In this document: one piece after another, positions 1-10,330 of the stretch
Layout: every line of letters starts with the position of its first letter
Numbering within the stretch: position 1 is the stretch's first letter
DNA from: Channallabes apus
Taxonomy: Eukaryota > Chordata > Actinopteri > Siluriformes > Clariidae
Direction of reading: 5' to 3'
Assembly: GCA_030522415.1 (NCBI GenBank)
Contig: CM060104.1
Span: 12,296,229 to 12,360,228, forward strand
DNA: 64,000 nt
Notes under the pieces: model-generated
Told to the model about the DNA's origin: nothing
The model's database searches: none
Seen by the model: only the letters and a program-made list of their open reading frames with translations
Made by a program: the position numbers and the translations under genes

Positions 1-2
1 TC

Positions 3-1130
3 CTGGAGGGGGCATGGGAGTTTGCCCAACCAGTCTACATGTGCTTTGTGGACTTGGAGAAGGCATTCGACCGTGTCCCTCGGGGAGTCCTGTGGGGGGT
101 ACTCCGGGAGTATGGGATATCGGATTCCCTGTTAAGGGCTGTCCGTTCCCTGTACGACCGGTGTCGGAGCTTGGTCCGCATTGCCGGCAGTAAGTCGGAC
201 CTGTTTCCGGTGAGAGTAGGACTCCGACAGGGCTGCCCTTTGTCACCGATCCTGTTCATAATTTTTATGGACAGGATTTCTAGGCGCAGCCAGGTCGTTG
301 AGGGGGTACAGTTTGGTGGGCTCAGGATTGGGTCACTGCTTTTTGCAGATGACGTTGTTCTGTTGGCCTCATCATCCTGTGACCTACAGCTCTCACTGGA
401 TCGGTTCGCAGCCGAGTGTGAAGCGGCTGGGATGAGAATCAGCACCTCCAAATCTGAGGCCATGGTCCTCAGCCGGAAAAGGGTGGAGTGCCCTCTCAGG
501 GTTGGGAGTGAGATCCTGCCCCAAGTGGAGGAGTTTAAGTATCTCGGGGTCTTGTTCACGAGTGAGGGTAAAATGGAGCGGGAGATCGACAGGCGGATCG
601 GGGCAGCGTCTGCAGTGATGCGGGCTCTGTATCGGTCCGTCGTGGTGAAGAAGGAGCTGAGCCAAAAGGCAAAGCTCTCAATTTACTGGTCGATCTACGT
701 TCATACCCTCACCTATGGTCATGAGCTGTGGGTAGTGACCGAAAGAACAAGATTGCGAATACAAGCGGCCGAAATGAGTTTCCTCCGCAGGGTGTCTGGG
801 CTCTCCCTTAGAGATAGGGTGAGAAGCTCAGTCATCCGGGAGGGGCTCAGAGTAGAGCCGCTGCTCCTCCGCATCGAGAGGAGCCAGATGAGGTGGCTTG
901 GGCATCTATTTAGTATGCCCCCTGGACGCCTCCCTTGCGAGGTGTTCCGGACACGCCCCACCGGAAAGAGACCCTGGGGAAGACCCAGGACACGCTGGAG
1001 GGACTATGTCTCTCGGCTGGCCTGGGAACGCCTTGGGATCCCCCCGGAAGAGCTGGAAGAAGTGGCCAGGGAGAGGGAAGTCTGGGCATCCCTGCTGAAG
1101 CTGCTGCCCCCGCGACCCGACCTCGGATAA
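3..1130 (+). CDS. Rex3 reverse transcriptase, C-terminal part
   Basis: Open frame of about 375 codons with no stop, entered from outside the window; the first internal Met is at 39. It encodes the second half of the RT palm, with FVDLEKAFD near the start, GLRQGCPLSP, and the catalytic FADD about 102-105 residues after that Met. A thumb-like region and the basic C-terminal tail typical of RTE-clade proteins follow (WGRPRTRW). In its family this enzyme copies LINE RNA at a nicked chromosomal target. No endonuclease is visible because that domain lies upstream. The absence of stops suggests a fairly young insertion. Not a host gene. Confidence 0.85.
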   Translation: MEGAWEFAQPVYMCFVDLEKAFDRVPRGVLWGVLREYGISDSLLRAVRSLYDRCRSLVRIAGSKSDLFPVRVGLRQGCPLSPILFIIFMDRISRRSQVVEGVQFGGLRIGSLLFADDVVLLASSSCDLQLSLDRFAAECEAAGMRISTSKSEAMVLSRKRVECPLRVGSEILPQVEEFKYLGVLFTSEGKMEREIDRRIGAASAVMRALYRSVVVKKELSQKAKLSIYWSIYVHTLTYGHELWVVTERTRLRIQAAEMSFLRRVSGLSLRDRVRSSVIREGLRVEPLLLRIERSQMRWLGHLFSMPPGRLPCEVFRTRPTGKRPWGRPRTRWRDYVSRLAWERLGIPPEELEEVAREREVWASLLKLLPPRPDLG

Positions 1131-1140
1131 GCGGAAGAAA

Positions 1141-1159
1141 ATGGATGGATGGATGGATG
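1141..1159 (+). repeat. ATGG tandem tail of Rex3
   Basis: About five ATGG/GATG units directly after the Rex3 stop codon, the diagnostic 3' terminus of this LINE. Confidence 0.85.
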
Positions 1160-1165
1160 AAAACA

Positions 1166-1523
1166 AATAAGTTTTGAGCAAGGACTTAAAAGCGGATAGA
1201 GAAGGTGCCAGTCTGATCTCTAAAGGCAAAGTATTCCAAAGTTGAGGTCCTGCTACCACAAACGCCCGTGCCCCTCTGTGCTTGAGCCTCACGCATGGGA
1301 CTACTAATAAAGCCTGATCACAAGATCTTAGTGTTCTGGAAGGAGAATAAAGGTGAAGAAGATCGGAGAGGTAAACTGGTGCTAGGTTGTGTAATGATTT
1401 ATACACAAACAGGAGGATTTTAAAATTAATTCTCTGAGAGACTGGCAGCCAGTGTAGATCTTTCAGAATCGGAGTGATGTGATCATGTTTACGACTTTTA
1501 CGAAGGAATCTTGCTGCTGCATT
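1166..1523 (-). pseudogene. L2-A protein C-terminal end, below the premature stop
   Basis: In frame with the 993-residue protein beyond its TAA. It encodes the conserved L2 C-terminal region: NAAAR, ITPIL.DLHWLPV, YKSLHNLAPVYLSDLL, and GPQLWNTLPLEIR, up to LLKTYLF. After that the reading frame runs into antisense Rex3 sequence (SSIHPS... is the complement of the ATGG tail). Only the one stop separates it from the main frame. Confidence 0.85.
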
Positions 1524-4505
1524 TTAGACAAGCTGTAAGCGGGCAATTTGAGATTTGGAGATACCGCAATATAATGAATTGCAGTAGTCCAGACGAGCCG
1601 TATTGAATGCATGAACCGCCATTTCTAGAGTTTTGGGGGTGAGGAAGTGTTTCATTTTGGCGAGTAGTCGAAGCTGATAAAAACTGGATCCAATAACGGA
1701 GGCGATATGTTTATCAAATTTTAAGTGCTGGTCAATGAGAACACCAAGGTTACGCACCTGTGATGATCTGTAGACAGATAAGCTGTCCAGATCAGGGCTG
1801 AAACTCTGAGAGTTCTCATTTGGACCAAAAACAATTACCTCGGTCTTGTCTTCATTTAGAAAGAGAAAGTTTTGAGCTAGCAATGATTTAACCTCCTCTA
1901 AACACTGCAAAAGGTTAGTGGTAGCAGTAACGTTCTTTCTTTTGATGGGAAGATAAATTTGAGTATCATCTGCATAGAAGTGAAAAAATACATCATATTT
2001 CCGTAAGATAGAACCCATAGGTAGCATATAGAGAGAGAACAGAGATGGAGCCAAAATAGAGCCTTGTGGAAGGCCACAGGTCAGAGGTGCCAGGGAAGAA
2101 GTGAAATTACCCATCTTTACTAAAAACTTTCTGTCAGACAAATATGACTGAAACCATTTCAGAACATTCACCTTTAGACCCACCCAAGGCTCTAATCTAG
2201 ATAGTAGTATAGAGTGATCGATAGTATCAAAAGCCACCGATAGATCCAGGAGAAGCAGAATCACAGAGTCTCCAGAGTCAGTGGAGACATAAATATCATT
2301 TAGCACTCTCAGAAGGGTGGACTCTGTACTATGAGCAGACTTAAAACCAGATTGAAAGACCTCGTGAATACCCATGTTAGTCAAAAAACATTGTACTTGG
2401 TCTAGCACAATTTTCTCCAAAACCTTAGAAACAAAAGGCAAGACTGAGATAGGCCGAAAATTCTTTAAGGCAGAGGAATCCAGTGAAGGCTTCTTGAGCA
2501 GAGGAGTAACAGTAGCTACCTTAAGATTGGCCGGAACACAGCCCGTTTGAAGACATTTGTTGATAAAGGATACCAAGCCTGGCCCAATCGAATCCAGAAT
2601 TGAACTTAGGAATCTTGGGTGGATGATATCGTTAGGGCAAGAAGAGGGTTTAAGCCTGTCAATGACCTGCTTCAAAACCTGGACATTGATGGGTTCAAAA
2701 ACCTCCCAAAACGTACGGGCAGAAGGCATGGTAGGTGAGTCCTTTAATGTTAAGGTAGGGCAAATGCCAAGTCTTAGGGTTTTAATTTTGTCGTTAAAGA
2801 ATCTCAAGAAGCCTTCGCAGACAACATCAGAAGCGACAGTCAAGGTATTAGCCAAAGGATTAACAACAGACTGAATAATTGAAAACAGAACCTTAGGTTT
2901 AGAATGATTTGTTTCAATTATATTAGAGAAATATGCAGCTTTTGCGGCTTTAGCAGCAGACTGGTAAGATGTAAGCGAATCTTTAAATAATTGAAAGGAA
3001 ATATGAAATCTGTCCATTTTCCATTTTCGTTCTGCTTTTCTACAGATTTGTCTTAGTAGATGAATCTCAGCGTTTTGCCACAGTTCAGATTTTGGTTTCT
3101 GCTTATGAGGTTTGAGGGGGGCAGTTACATTAGCTGCCTCAAGCCAGGCAGAATTCAAGAGGCTAAGATGTTGATCAGCATCCAAGTCCAATAATGGTTG
3201 ATCCAAGTGCAACTCTGAGCAAAGTTCAGTAAAGCACAAGTTGAAGTTTGCGCTAAACTGTGGAGAGTAAAACCGAGACAGAGTAGCAGATGCATTAGAA
3301 AAGTGAGAAAGTTCAGGAAGAGACAGTGAAAATAGTATGTGTTTATGGTCGGAGAGCAGAAAGTCTGAGAGCACAATATCAGTCACATCAAGTCCATAAG
3401 AGAGCACAAGATCCAGCGTATGTCCCTGAATGTGAGTAGAGCTGTTAATCCACTGAGTGAGATTAAAAGCATCAATAAGATTGAGGAAATCACGTGAGAG
3501 TGGATTTGACGGGCAGCAAATATGTATATTAAAATCGCCTACCAACACAAAACGATCGCAGGTTGTGGCAATATTGCCGATAAATTCAGTAAACTGCTGT
3601 ATAAAATCCTTAGTGGAGTGAGGAGGGCGGTAAATTACCCCTAAACCGACAGGCCCATTCCAGTCTAAGTAAAGAAGCTGAGCTTCAAAACTTGAGAAGG
3701 CCGTTGCGGGACCCAGCCTGCATCGTGCAGAGAAAGAGTTCTTTAAAATAGTTACAATCCCACCTCCATGCCCACATAAGCGGGGAGAGTTAAAAAATGT
3801 ACAGTCAACAGGGACCAGATCCGCAAAAGGAGTTAAATCACCCACCTTTATCCAGGATTCCGTGATGAACATAAAATCCAGGTTGTGAGAAGAATAAAAG
3901 TCATTTAATAAAAAGGTCTTATTCACCAGGGAGCGAGCATTTATTAATGCCAACTTCGGTGCGGGAACAGAGGATGAGGAGGCTCTACTCAGTGAGCGCA
4001 AATTTCCGTGCGTTACTCCACGTTGACGATGGCCGAGGCCAACCCGGCGGAGACCAGTACCAAAAACCGGACTCAAATGCAGGGGGAAAACCGGACGAAG
4101 CCATCGGTAAACCCGATCCAGTGGGCGCCAGATAGTAGAGCCACCATAAAACGAGACACGGGGGGGAACCGGTAGAAAACCAGCCCGCCGATAGGCTTTC
4201 ATCTTTACGATAAAACTACCACGGTTGCCCCGTTTCCTCCTCCGCTTTCTCCGCCTGAAGTTAGGGGGCCAGCGGTAAACACAATCCAGGATATCCGTTC
4301 GAAGCGACTGGTGTTGTTGATCAAAAAAGCGGTCCACCTCTAAGTTGTAGATCATAGTAGACTCAGCAACCAAGTTACGGATATCCAAAAGTGTTTGACG
4401 GTCATAAGTTAGACGCGTGCAGCAGGTCAGCAACAGAGGTAAACCCAACAGCCAAACAAGCAGCCAGAAGAGCAACAGACGACATGCCACATACACCGGC
4501 GCCAT
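1524..4505 (-). CDS. L2-A endonuclease/reverse transcriptase, 993 residues
   Basis: Single open frame. Residues 1-30 include a strongly hydrophobic Leu/Trp stretch (about 10-27), and 84-96 are a run of Arg/Lys. An AP-type endonuclease spans about 184-395, with TES near 215, GDFNIH at 323-328 and SDHK at 385-388. The RT spans about 655-900, with LDLSVAFDTIDH, GLPQGS and the catalytic YADD at 844-847. The frame stops at a TAA where relatives read CAA (LQLVQNAA...). The same frame stays open below the stop, so the loss looks like one C-to-T change. In its family the protein nicks the target and primes reverse transcription from it. Confidence 0.88.
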   Translation of the reverse strand: MAPVYVACRLLLFWLLVWLLGLPLLLTCCTRLTYDRQTLLDIRNLVAESTMIYNLEVDRFFDQQHQSLRTDILDCVYRWPPNFRRRKRRRKRGNRGSFIVKMKAYRRAGFLPVPPRVSFYGGSTIWRPLDRVYRWLRPVFPLHLSPVFGTGLRRVGLGHRQRGVTHGNLRSLSRASSSSVPAPKLALINARSLVNKTFLLNDFYSSHNLDFMFITESWIKVGDLTPFADLVPVDCTFFNSPRLCGHGGGIVTILKNSFSARCRLGPATAFSSFEAQLLYLDWNGPVGLGVIYRPPHSTKDFIQQFTEFIGNIATTCDRFVLVGDFNIHICCPSNPLSRDFLNLIDAFNLTQWINSSTHIQGHTLDLVLSYGLDVTDIVLSDFLLSDHKHILFSLSLPELSHFSNASATLSRFYSPQFSANFNLCFTELCSELHLDQPLLDLDADQHLSLLNSAWLEAANVTAPLKPHKQKPKSELWQNAEIHLLRQICRKAERKWKMDRFHISFQLFKDSLTSYQSAAKAAKAAYFSNIIETNHSKPKVLFSIIQSVVNPLANTLTVASDVVCEGFLRFFNDKIKTLRLGICPTLTLKDSPTMPSARTFWEVFEPINVQVLKQVIDRLKPSSCPNDIIHPRFLSSILDSIGPGLVSFINKCLQTGCVPANLKVATVTPLLKKPSLDSSALKNFRPISVLPFVSKVLEKIVLDQVQCFLTNMGIHEVFQSGFKSAHSTESTLLRVLNDIYVSTDSGDSVILLLLDLSVAFDTIDHSILLSRLEPWVGLKVNVLKWFQSYLSDRKFLVKMGNFTSSLAPLTCGLPQGSILAPSLFSLYMLPMGSILRKYDVFFHFYADDTQIYLPIKRKNVTATTNLLQCLEEVKSLLAQNFLFLNEDKTEVIVFGPNENSQSFSPDLDSLSVYRSSQVRNLGVLIDQHLKFDKHIASVIGSSFYQLRLLAKMKHFLTPKTLEMAVHAFNTARLDYCNSLYCGISKSQIARLQLV

Positions 4506-4545
4506 CTTCCACCAGTGCAGATCTATTTGAAATTATAAGTTAAAT

Positions 4546-6489
4546 TATCTGGAAATGCTAGCAGGGGATGCTGCTGAGTGATTGCCTCATAAACTCACAA
4601 TGATATTTGTGAGCAATCATTTATAGCCCCTGTGTGGTAGTACCAGATTTTACTGGGCATTATATGCAAAAGAAAGACTGCAAAAATGGGTTTCCTGGAA
4701 ATGCACATACAGTACAGTATCAGTCCACTACAGCTGTGCGATTTACTGTAGTTAAATGTGCAATTACTGTAATTGATTTTCTGTTGATTGATGCACTTAA
4801 TTGAATCAATCGGTCACTTTTTTAAATTCAGAATTGATTTGCACTTTTTTAACTAATTAGGCAAACTTTCTATTTTTATATTCTCTGAAATTTATGAATT
4901 TATTTAAAAATGCAAGCTGTTTCTTTTGCTAGAGTGTAACGTCCTCTTCAACTTTATGTGTAGTTGGCACAATACCGCCCCCCTACTGCACTGGAGTGTG
5001 GTGAAGAAGGTTTGCAGGAAGAAGAAATAATACGTTTGTATAATTAGTTTGTATTATCTATTTTTATTTTAAATCACATGAAAAAAAAAATAAAATAAAA
5101 ATCATTTCAATGCATAATAGATACTTTTACTATGGTAATGCTTAATTTAATACTTAAACCTGTAAAAATATAGCTGTTTAAGGTAAGTCATATAAAAATT
5201 ATTGCTATTAAAAAGAATTGAAAAAGCAACGCACAAACATCTACAGTAAATAAATTGAACTGACAGTATGAGTCACAGCTCTAGATTACTCAAGGCCTAA
5301 AAAGGAGTGCAAGATGCAAGGTGAACCCTGAATAGATTAGACTTGTCTCTCCAGCACATCTTACAGATGCTTGATAGACTTTGTCATGAATACTTTTTAT
5401 AAATCTGGTCTGGTGTAACATTTTACTTCTAACAGTCTTTTTGGATAGCTTCGTGGACAAAATGACAATGGGCCAACCACTGATGCCAACATTGGCCCAA
5501 CATATGCACTGCCATTGGCCCAACGTTGGCCTGACATTGGAGCACTGACAAAAGGTTAACAAAAATTTACTGTCGTTGGGCCAACAAAGTAGTGCTATCT
5601 GGGTTACTTGACAAATCAAAAGGTATGTTGTATGCAGATGCAGACATAATCAATTTCTTTATTGCTCTATTTTCTGGCCACTCAGAGAAGATTCAGCTAT
5701 TGGGTTGTAGGTCTGTAGTATGCCAAAAAAAGGTAATTCTGAGTACAGTACACAATAAATTATATTTAAATGTACACAAAGGTAGCCAGATATTCACTTC
5801 AGTTTGATTTCCTATTAACTGCTAAAAGAATTATGAATAAATAAAATAAATACTGTACAGCTTCTTATTCCATTCTTATGTATCATTCTTATGTATATAT
5901 TTTGGGGAGAGGTGGAGCATTTATACCCTATGTTTGTCATATTTCAGCATAAAAGTCTACATCGGGTTCACATGTGTATAACTTATTTAAAAGCCACTTA
6001 AAGATGGTGGAATTTTTCAGGTAACAGGCTAAAGCACACGAGATCCATGAATTGTAAGATTTATCAGTTAGAGAATTGTATATTATATGAGCCAGAATGA
6101 AATACATGGAAAAACTAAAACTTTTGATGGCTGGAGGAATTATAACCCATTAGATTTTGTAGCTTATTAATACCACAATATGTTGTGTTTTTCCCTACAT
6201 GAAAGCATTTAATTTAAATGATGACAAATTTGCTTGCTTTTATGATATACCCAGACAAGTTACATGCTGGGAAAATGGACCATCACCAAAAAACAACAGA
6301 AAACTAGGAAAATTTCAATCTAGAAAATAGCAAGCATGCATGGGTTAAAAAAAATCTAACTTAAAAAAACAAAAACAAAACAAAAATAGTTTGAGACATG
6401 AAGAAACCTCTTCCCAGCAGATTCTCCTGTGACCACGAATGTCATGATCTCGTCGTCTGTGTTTGCGTGGCATAATTTACGGAGGCAAG
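4546..6489. other. Intergenic, AT-rich, no gene seen
   Basis: No supported coding region. AT-rich sequence with short A/T runs. The only structured part is a cluster of TTGGCCCAA-like repeats at 5465-5590, listed separately. Short open frames here lack recognisable motifs. Confidence 0.6.
5465..5590. repeat. TTGGCCCAAC-motif repeat cluster (MITE-like)
   Basis: About 125 bp with at least five copies of a TTGGCCCAA/GGGCCAAC core in both orientations. Examples are CAATGGGCCAACC, ACATTGGCCCAACA, CCATTGGCCCAACG and GTTGGGCCAACA. I read it as a small fish miniature repeat; no termini were defined. Confidence 0.5.
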
Positions 6490-6493
6490 ATGA

Positions 6494-6812
6494 TGGTTTG
6501 AGAGTTCTTTTTTATTAAAGTCGAACACAAAACAAAAGCTCTTTTGTTTGAGCACCTAGAAACTTTAATACAATACTAATACGTTCACAAAATGAACCAG
6601 TACTGAACTCATAATTATAACGACTACAACAAAAGCTTTCAGTGAGGCTATTTATAATTAACATAATTACTTTCCTCGGCTCAGGTGAGTGCTTCCCTCA
6701 CCTGACCGAGGTGCAGTCTGGGATCTGTAGTTTCCCTGCTAAGCATAACACAACACAACAACCAAAACCAGTCTTTGGGCGCTTTGGCGCCCTCTAGGGG
6801 GTAACCCTTACA
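6494..6812 (-). repeat. LTR-A 3' LTR
   Basis: Reads TGTAAGGG...AACCA on the minus strand. Contains AATAAA on the minus strand near 6510. Matches the 5' LTR fragments at 10331-10420 and 13485-13535. Confidence 0.55.
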
Positions 6813-6832
6813 ATACCCCTCCCCCTTAATAA
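6813..6832 (-). other. LTR-A polypurine tract
   Basis: The minus strand reads AAGGGGGAGGGG directly before the LTR start, as expected for plus-strand priming in an LTR element. Confidence 0.6.
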
Positions 6833-7489
6833 CGCTCCTCCGGAGCGTTAACGGAGGACCAGGACTCCCACCCCAATGGTCCAAGTCTGGCCTCCTAACC
6901 CAGAGATAGTCGATCCTTTCCCGTGAGCAGGACTGAAAGGCTTACCTACCATAATTCCCAAAGCCCAGCGGTGGCTGAAATTCAAATTAAAATTTTATTT
7001 GTCACATACACAGTCATACACGGTACGATAAATATGAAAAATAAAATAAAGGGTCAATTTAACTAGGAAAGAATACAATAAAATATAAAAATTAAAGTTA
7101 AAATAAAATAACTGTACAACAATAGACAATATAGAAACATATGAAGAATATATGAAGAAATATAGAACAATAAGAGCAGCTGTACAAGTACAGTAGGTGT
7201 ATATTTATGTAATTTTTGTGTGGAATGGAGTTAGAATAAACGGTAATAAAAGAATGGTAATGTCCAGTGTTGTGCAATCCACATATTTAAAGTGTCTTGT
7301 GCAATGCAAATATGCTTAAAGTGATTTATTTAAAGTCACTTGTGATAGAGTGATGAGTGATTTGATGACCACGAAGTGTACAGTAGTTGTGCAGTGGCCA
7401 CTAGTGTAAACGAATGTCCAGAATGTCCAGTGTGTGTGTAAAAACCATATGTGTGGGTCAGTACTATGTGGTGGTGTGATTGAGAGACA

Positions 7490-7700
7490 GTATCGCCTGC
7501 GGGAAGAAGCTCCTCCTCAGTCTTTCTGTGTTGGCCTTGAGGGAGCGGAATCGCTTTCCTGACCTCAACTGAGAGAACAGTCCATTGTTGGGATGGCTGA
7601 GGTCCTTCACGATCTTCCTGGCCTTGGTCCAGCACTGCCTGCTGTAGATCCAGTGCAGGTCAAGGAGCTCGGTGCGGATGGTGCGCTCTGCTCATCTCAT
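7490..7700 (-). pseudogene. Rex1 C-terminal fragment
   Basis: The minus strand reads LLDLHWIYSRQCW, KIVKDLSHPNNGLF and GKRFRSLKANTERLRRSFFP, the conserved Rex1 tail ending just before the 3' UTR. The preceding RT thumb region is mostly missing. Confidence 0.7.
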
Positions 7701-7819
7701 CACCCTCTATAGAGCTCGTCTGTCCTGCATGGTGCTGTTCCCGAACCAGGTTGAGATGTTTCCCGTTAGATCTCCCCGCACCAGTTCTCCAGATTCCTAA
7801 TCTCCTTCAGGTAGACCGT

Positions 7820-8752
7820 CTAGTTGTTATCAGAGATCACGCCCAACACGACGGTGTCGTCAGCAAACTTAATGATGGTGGTGGAGCTGGTAGTGGCCAC
7901 ACAGTCATATTTGTACAAAGAGTACAACAGGGGGCTCAGAAAACACCCCTGGGGAGCTCCAGTGCTGAGAGTTGTGGAGGCTGAGACATGTCCACCCATC
8001 CTTACTGCCTGTGGTCTGCCAGTTAGGAAGTTGGAGATCCACTGACACAGAGATGAGCTGAGTCCCAGGTATTCCAGCTTGGTGGTGAGTGTGGAGGGAA
8101 TTATGGTATTAAATGCAGAGCTGTAGTCGATGAAGAGCATTTTAACATAATTCCCCCTTCTAGTGTCCGGGTGAGTGAGCGATGTGTGGAGGAGATGAGA
8201 GATGGCATCATCAGTTGAACGGTTTGGATGGTAAGCGAACTGTAGTGGGTCCAGTGTGTCCGGTAGTGAAGAAATGAACGTTCAAAAGCACTTCAAAAGG
8301 CGTTCAAAGCACTTCATCACTACTGAGGTGAGGGCTACAGGGCGAAACTCATTGAGAGAAGCAGGATGAGGTTTCTTCGGGACAGGAACAATGATGGACC
8401 CTTTGAAGCATGTGAGGATTACCGACTGAGATAAAAAGATGTTGAATATCTCAGTGAACACAGGTGCTAGCTGGTCTGCGCAGGCTCTGAGGATACGGCC
8501 TGAGATGCCGTCTGGTCCTGCTGCTTTCCTGGTGTTCATTCTTTTGAAGGCTCTCCTCACGTCGTGCTCGTTGATGATGAGCGTGTTTCTGGTGCTGGCA
8601 GTGTCTTCCTGTCTGCAGCCGTTAGCGCCACTAGCATTAGCATCGCTAGCGTATTTAGCTGCAGCCTCGAAGCGAGCATAGAAAGTGTTCAGCTCGTCTG
8701 CCAGAGTCGCGTCCGCATCCATCATACCGATTGTTGGTGTTTTATAGCCCAT
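7820..8752 (-). pseudogene. Rex1 reverse transcriptase, interrupted
   Basis: Two open pieces in minus orientation. 8752-8282 carries the RT N-terminal part (KAAGPDGISGRIL, VPKKPHPASLNEFRPVALTS). It breaks at a stop near 8282. 8140-7820 carries the palm: [19 protein letters not shown] and [10 protein letters not shown] with the catalytic FADD. SSAFNT is a hallmark segment of fish Rex1 proteins. A stop follows at 7820. Confidence 0.8.
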
Positions 8753-8907
8753 TATGGTTCTTAATCCCTGCCACAGGCTCCTAGAGTCACTCTGTTGGAG
8801 CTGTGACTAGTTTCTTCCCGTAGCGTTGCTTCGTCTCTTTCACCGCCTTCCGGACGTTATATGACGCAGCCTTGTACGGTTCCATGTCCCCCGACGCATG
8901 TCCCGTG

Positions 8908-9574
8908 TTATAGGCAGCGGTGCGAGATCGCAATGAATCCCACAACCCTCTGAACCGGAACTTCCTGTTTCAGCCTTTGTTTGAATTTTGGCATGAGGAA
9001 GATGGCGGCGTGGTCAGATTTCCCAAACGGTGGACGAGATTGCGCCTTGCAGCCGTCCTTGACTGTCATGTAGCAGTGATCTAGTGTCCTTTCGCCTCTG
9101 GTGGGGCAGGTGATATGCTGATAAAAGTTCGGCGCTGCGCGTTTGAGGTTGGCACTATTAAAGTCCCCCGCCACAAAGAGTGCAGCGTCCCGGTGCTGTG
9201 TCTGGTGTTGTGTGAGTGCCTCGTGCAGCTCGCATAAGGCAGTGTCCGTGTCCGCTTGTGGTGGAATATAAACGGCACTGATGACCGATGTGAACTCTCG
9301 AGGTACTGTAGATAAAAAGGACGACACATGATGGACAGTAGTTCCAGATTTGGTGTGCAGGAGCGTGTAAGAGGAACAACGCTCGCACATTGCACCAGCT
9401 GTTGTTCACCATTAAGCACACGCCGCCTCCAATTGACTTTCCAGAGTCCCGCGTCCTGTCCGTACGGTGAACCGAGAAGAACTCGGCCGGCTGGATGGCG
9501 TGGTCCGGCACCGCTGGGATCAGCCATGTCTCGGTGAAGCAGAGGAGGTTGCAGTCCTGAATGTCTCTCTGCAA
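8908..9574 (-). pseudogene. Rex1 endonuclease domain, frameshifted
   Basis: AP-type endonuclease in two frames. The first part runs from 9574: DCNLLCFTETW, then IGGGVCLMVNNSWC. The second part carries VYIPPQADTD, VAGDFNSANLK, a DHCY segment and KSDHAAIFL. TETW, GDFN and SDH are the expected catalytic blocks. At least one frameshift lies around 9300-9400. Not functional as read. Confidence 0.75.
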
Positions 9575-9835
9575 CTTTATCCTAGCCCTTTGTTCTCCCT
9601 CAAGATCTCACTCGGCCAGTTCGGATCCGGAGTTAAAAGCGTTGAATTGTGAGTACATTGTATACCAATAGAAACAAGTGTCTTTATCATACCTAATGTA
9701 CTCAATGGTGGTGATTTTGCAGATTTTAAAACGCTGGAAACTAACTTAAAATACAAAAACAAAGAAAGAAAAGTGTGTCGTGATGGCAGCCGATCTCACC
9801 GGCGCCATCTTCCCTGGGCCGATCGACCCTGGGCC

Positions 9836-10284
9836 GATTCCCTCGAAGCAGGGTGACGGGACTGGTTTTGGGGCTTTAGAAGCACCATGTTCTCGCTGTT
9901 GAGTCGAGGAGCTGAAGCCACGATCACTGAGCTTGGCGGCAGAGGCGCTGACGTGATGTTCGCGGAGTTCGGCGGTTGCAGAGCTGAAGCGACGTCCGTG
10001 AAGCTTGGCGGCAGCGCCACTGAAGCGACGTCCGTGCAGCTTGGAGGCTGCGGAGCTGGCGCGATGTCCGAGCAGCTTGGAGGCTACGGAGCTGGCGTGA
10101 TGTCCATGCAGCTTGGAGGCTGTGGAGCTGGCGCGATGTCCGTGCAGCTTGGAAGCTGCGGAGCTGGAGCGACGTTTGTTGAGCTCGGTGGCTGCAGAGC
10201 TGAAGCGACGTTCGCTGAGCTTGGCTGAGGAGTGAGCACGATGTCCTCGAAGACGGGAGGCAGAGGAAGGACGATGCTTTCCAT
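9836..10284 (-). pseudogene. Proline-rich 12-residue-repeat ORF of LTR-A
   Basis: From an ATG at 10284, the minus strand encodes repeats of about 12 residues of the type PPSCTDIAPAPQ, broken once by a TAG near 10083 (from CAG). It reopens and runs to about 9836. The position just inside the 5' LTR suggests a Gag-like or Gag-linked segment; I see no zinc knuckle or protease. The underlying DNA is a 36-bp tandem repeat, so open frames exist on both strands and the coding strand is inferred from element orientation. Confidence 0.4.
9907..10228. repeat. 36-bp tandem repeat (about nine units)
   Basis: Units of the form GGAGCTGGCGCGATGTCCGT followed by GCAGCTTGGAGGCTGC repeat with period 36. The central units are very alike and the outer ones diverged. 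The period is a multiple of three, which preserves frames on both strands. Confidence 0.85.
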
Positions 10285-10330
10285 GATGCGCCCTGACTCA
10301 CCACTTTCGCTTTCTAATTATTATTTCTAT

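Larger units (their letters stand above)
1..1160 (+). mobile_element. Rex3 LINE (RTE clade), 3' part
   Basis: 3' portion of a Rex3-type non-LTR retrotransposon; the 5' part lies outside the window. The open frame begins at base 3, inside the reverse transcriptase domain, and ends at 1130. It is followed by only 10 bases and then a short ATGG tandem tail at 1141-1159. A GATG-type 3' tail and a very short 3' UTR are established Rex3 features. Bases 228-248 appear to match, in reverse complement, the commonly used Rex3 PCR primer as I remember it. The 3' end abuts the antisense end of L2-A. Confidence 0.85.
1161..4545 (-). mobile_element. L2-type LINE (L2-A), nearly full length
   Basis: Minus-strand L2-clade LINE. 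The 5' end lies close to 4545: the reverse strand reads GGTGGAAGATGGCGCCGG just before and across the start codon. The coding region runs to about 1163, where it meets the Rex3 tail. Its own 3' UTR is absent from the window and either lies beyond Rex3 or was lost. Coding capacity is one long protein with endonuclease and RT, broken once by a stop codon (1524-1526). Confidence 0.85.
6977..9815 (-). mobile_element. Rex1-type LINE, degenerate
   Basis: Minus-strand Rex1/Babar-type LINE inside LTR-A. The 3' end is the AAATTTTATTTGTCACATAC block (complement) at about 6977. The 5' end is near 9815, where the minus strand reads AAGATGGCGCCGGTGAG. Endonuclease, RT and C-terminal pieces are present in order but in different frames, and a few hundred bases between RT and C-terminus appear lost near 7765. 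The insertion probably removed or displaced LTR-A gag/pol sequence. No target duplication was found. Confidence 0.75.

Noticed and set aside
6439..6500. TGTCATGATC at 6439 as the LTR-A left end
   Set aside because: Flanking bases do not match the right flank, whereas TG at 6494 is preceded by ATGA as on the right side. The choice remains tentative.
9907..10228. Regular 36-bp repeats resembling a CRISPR array
   Set aside because: Units are contiguous without spacers, in a eukaryotic retroelement.
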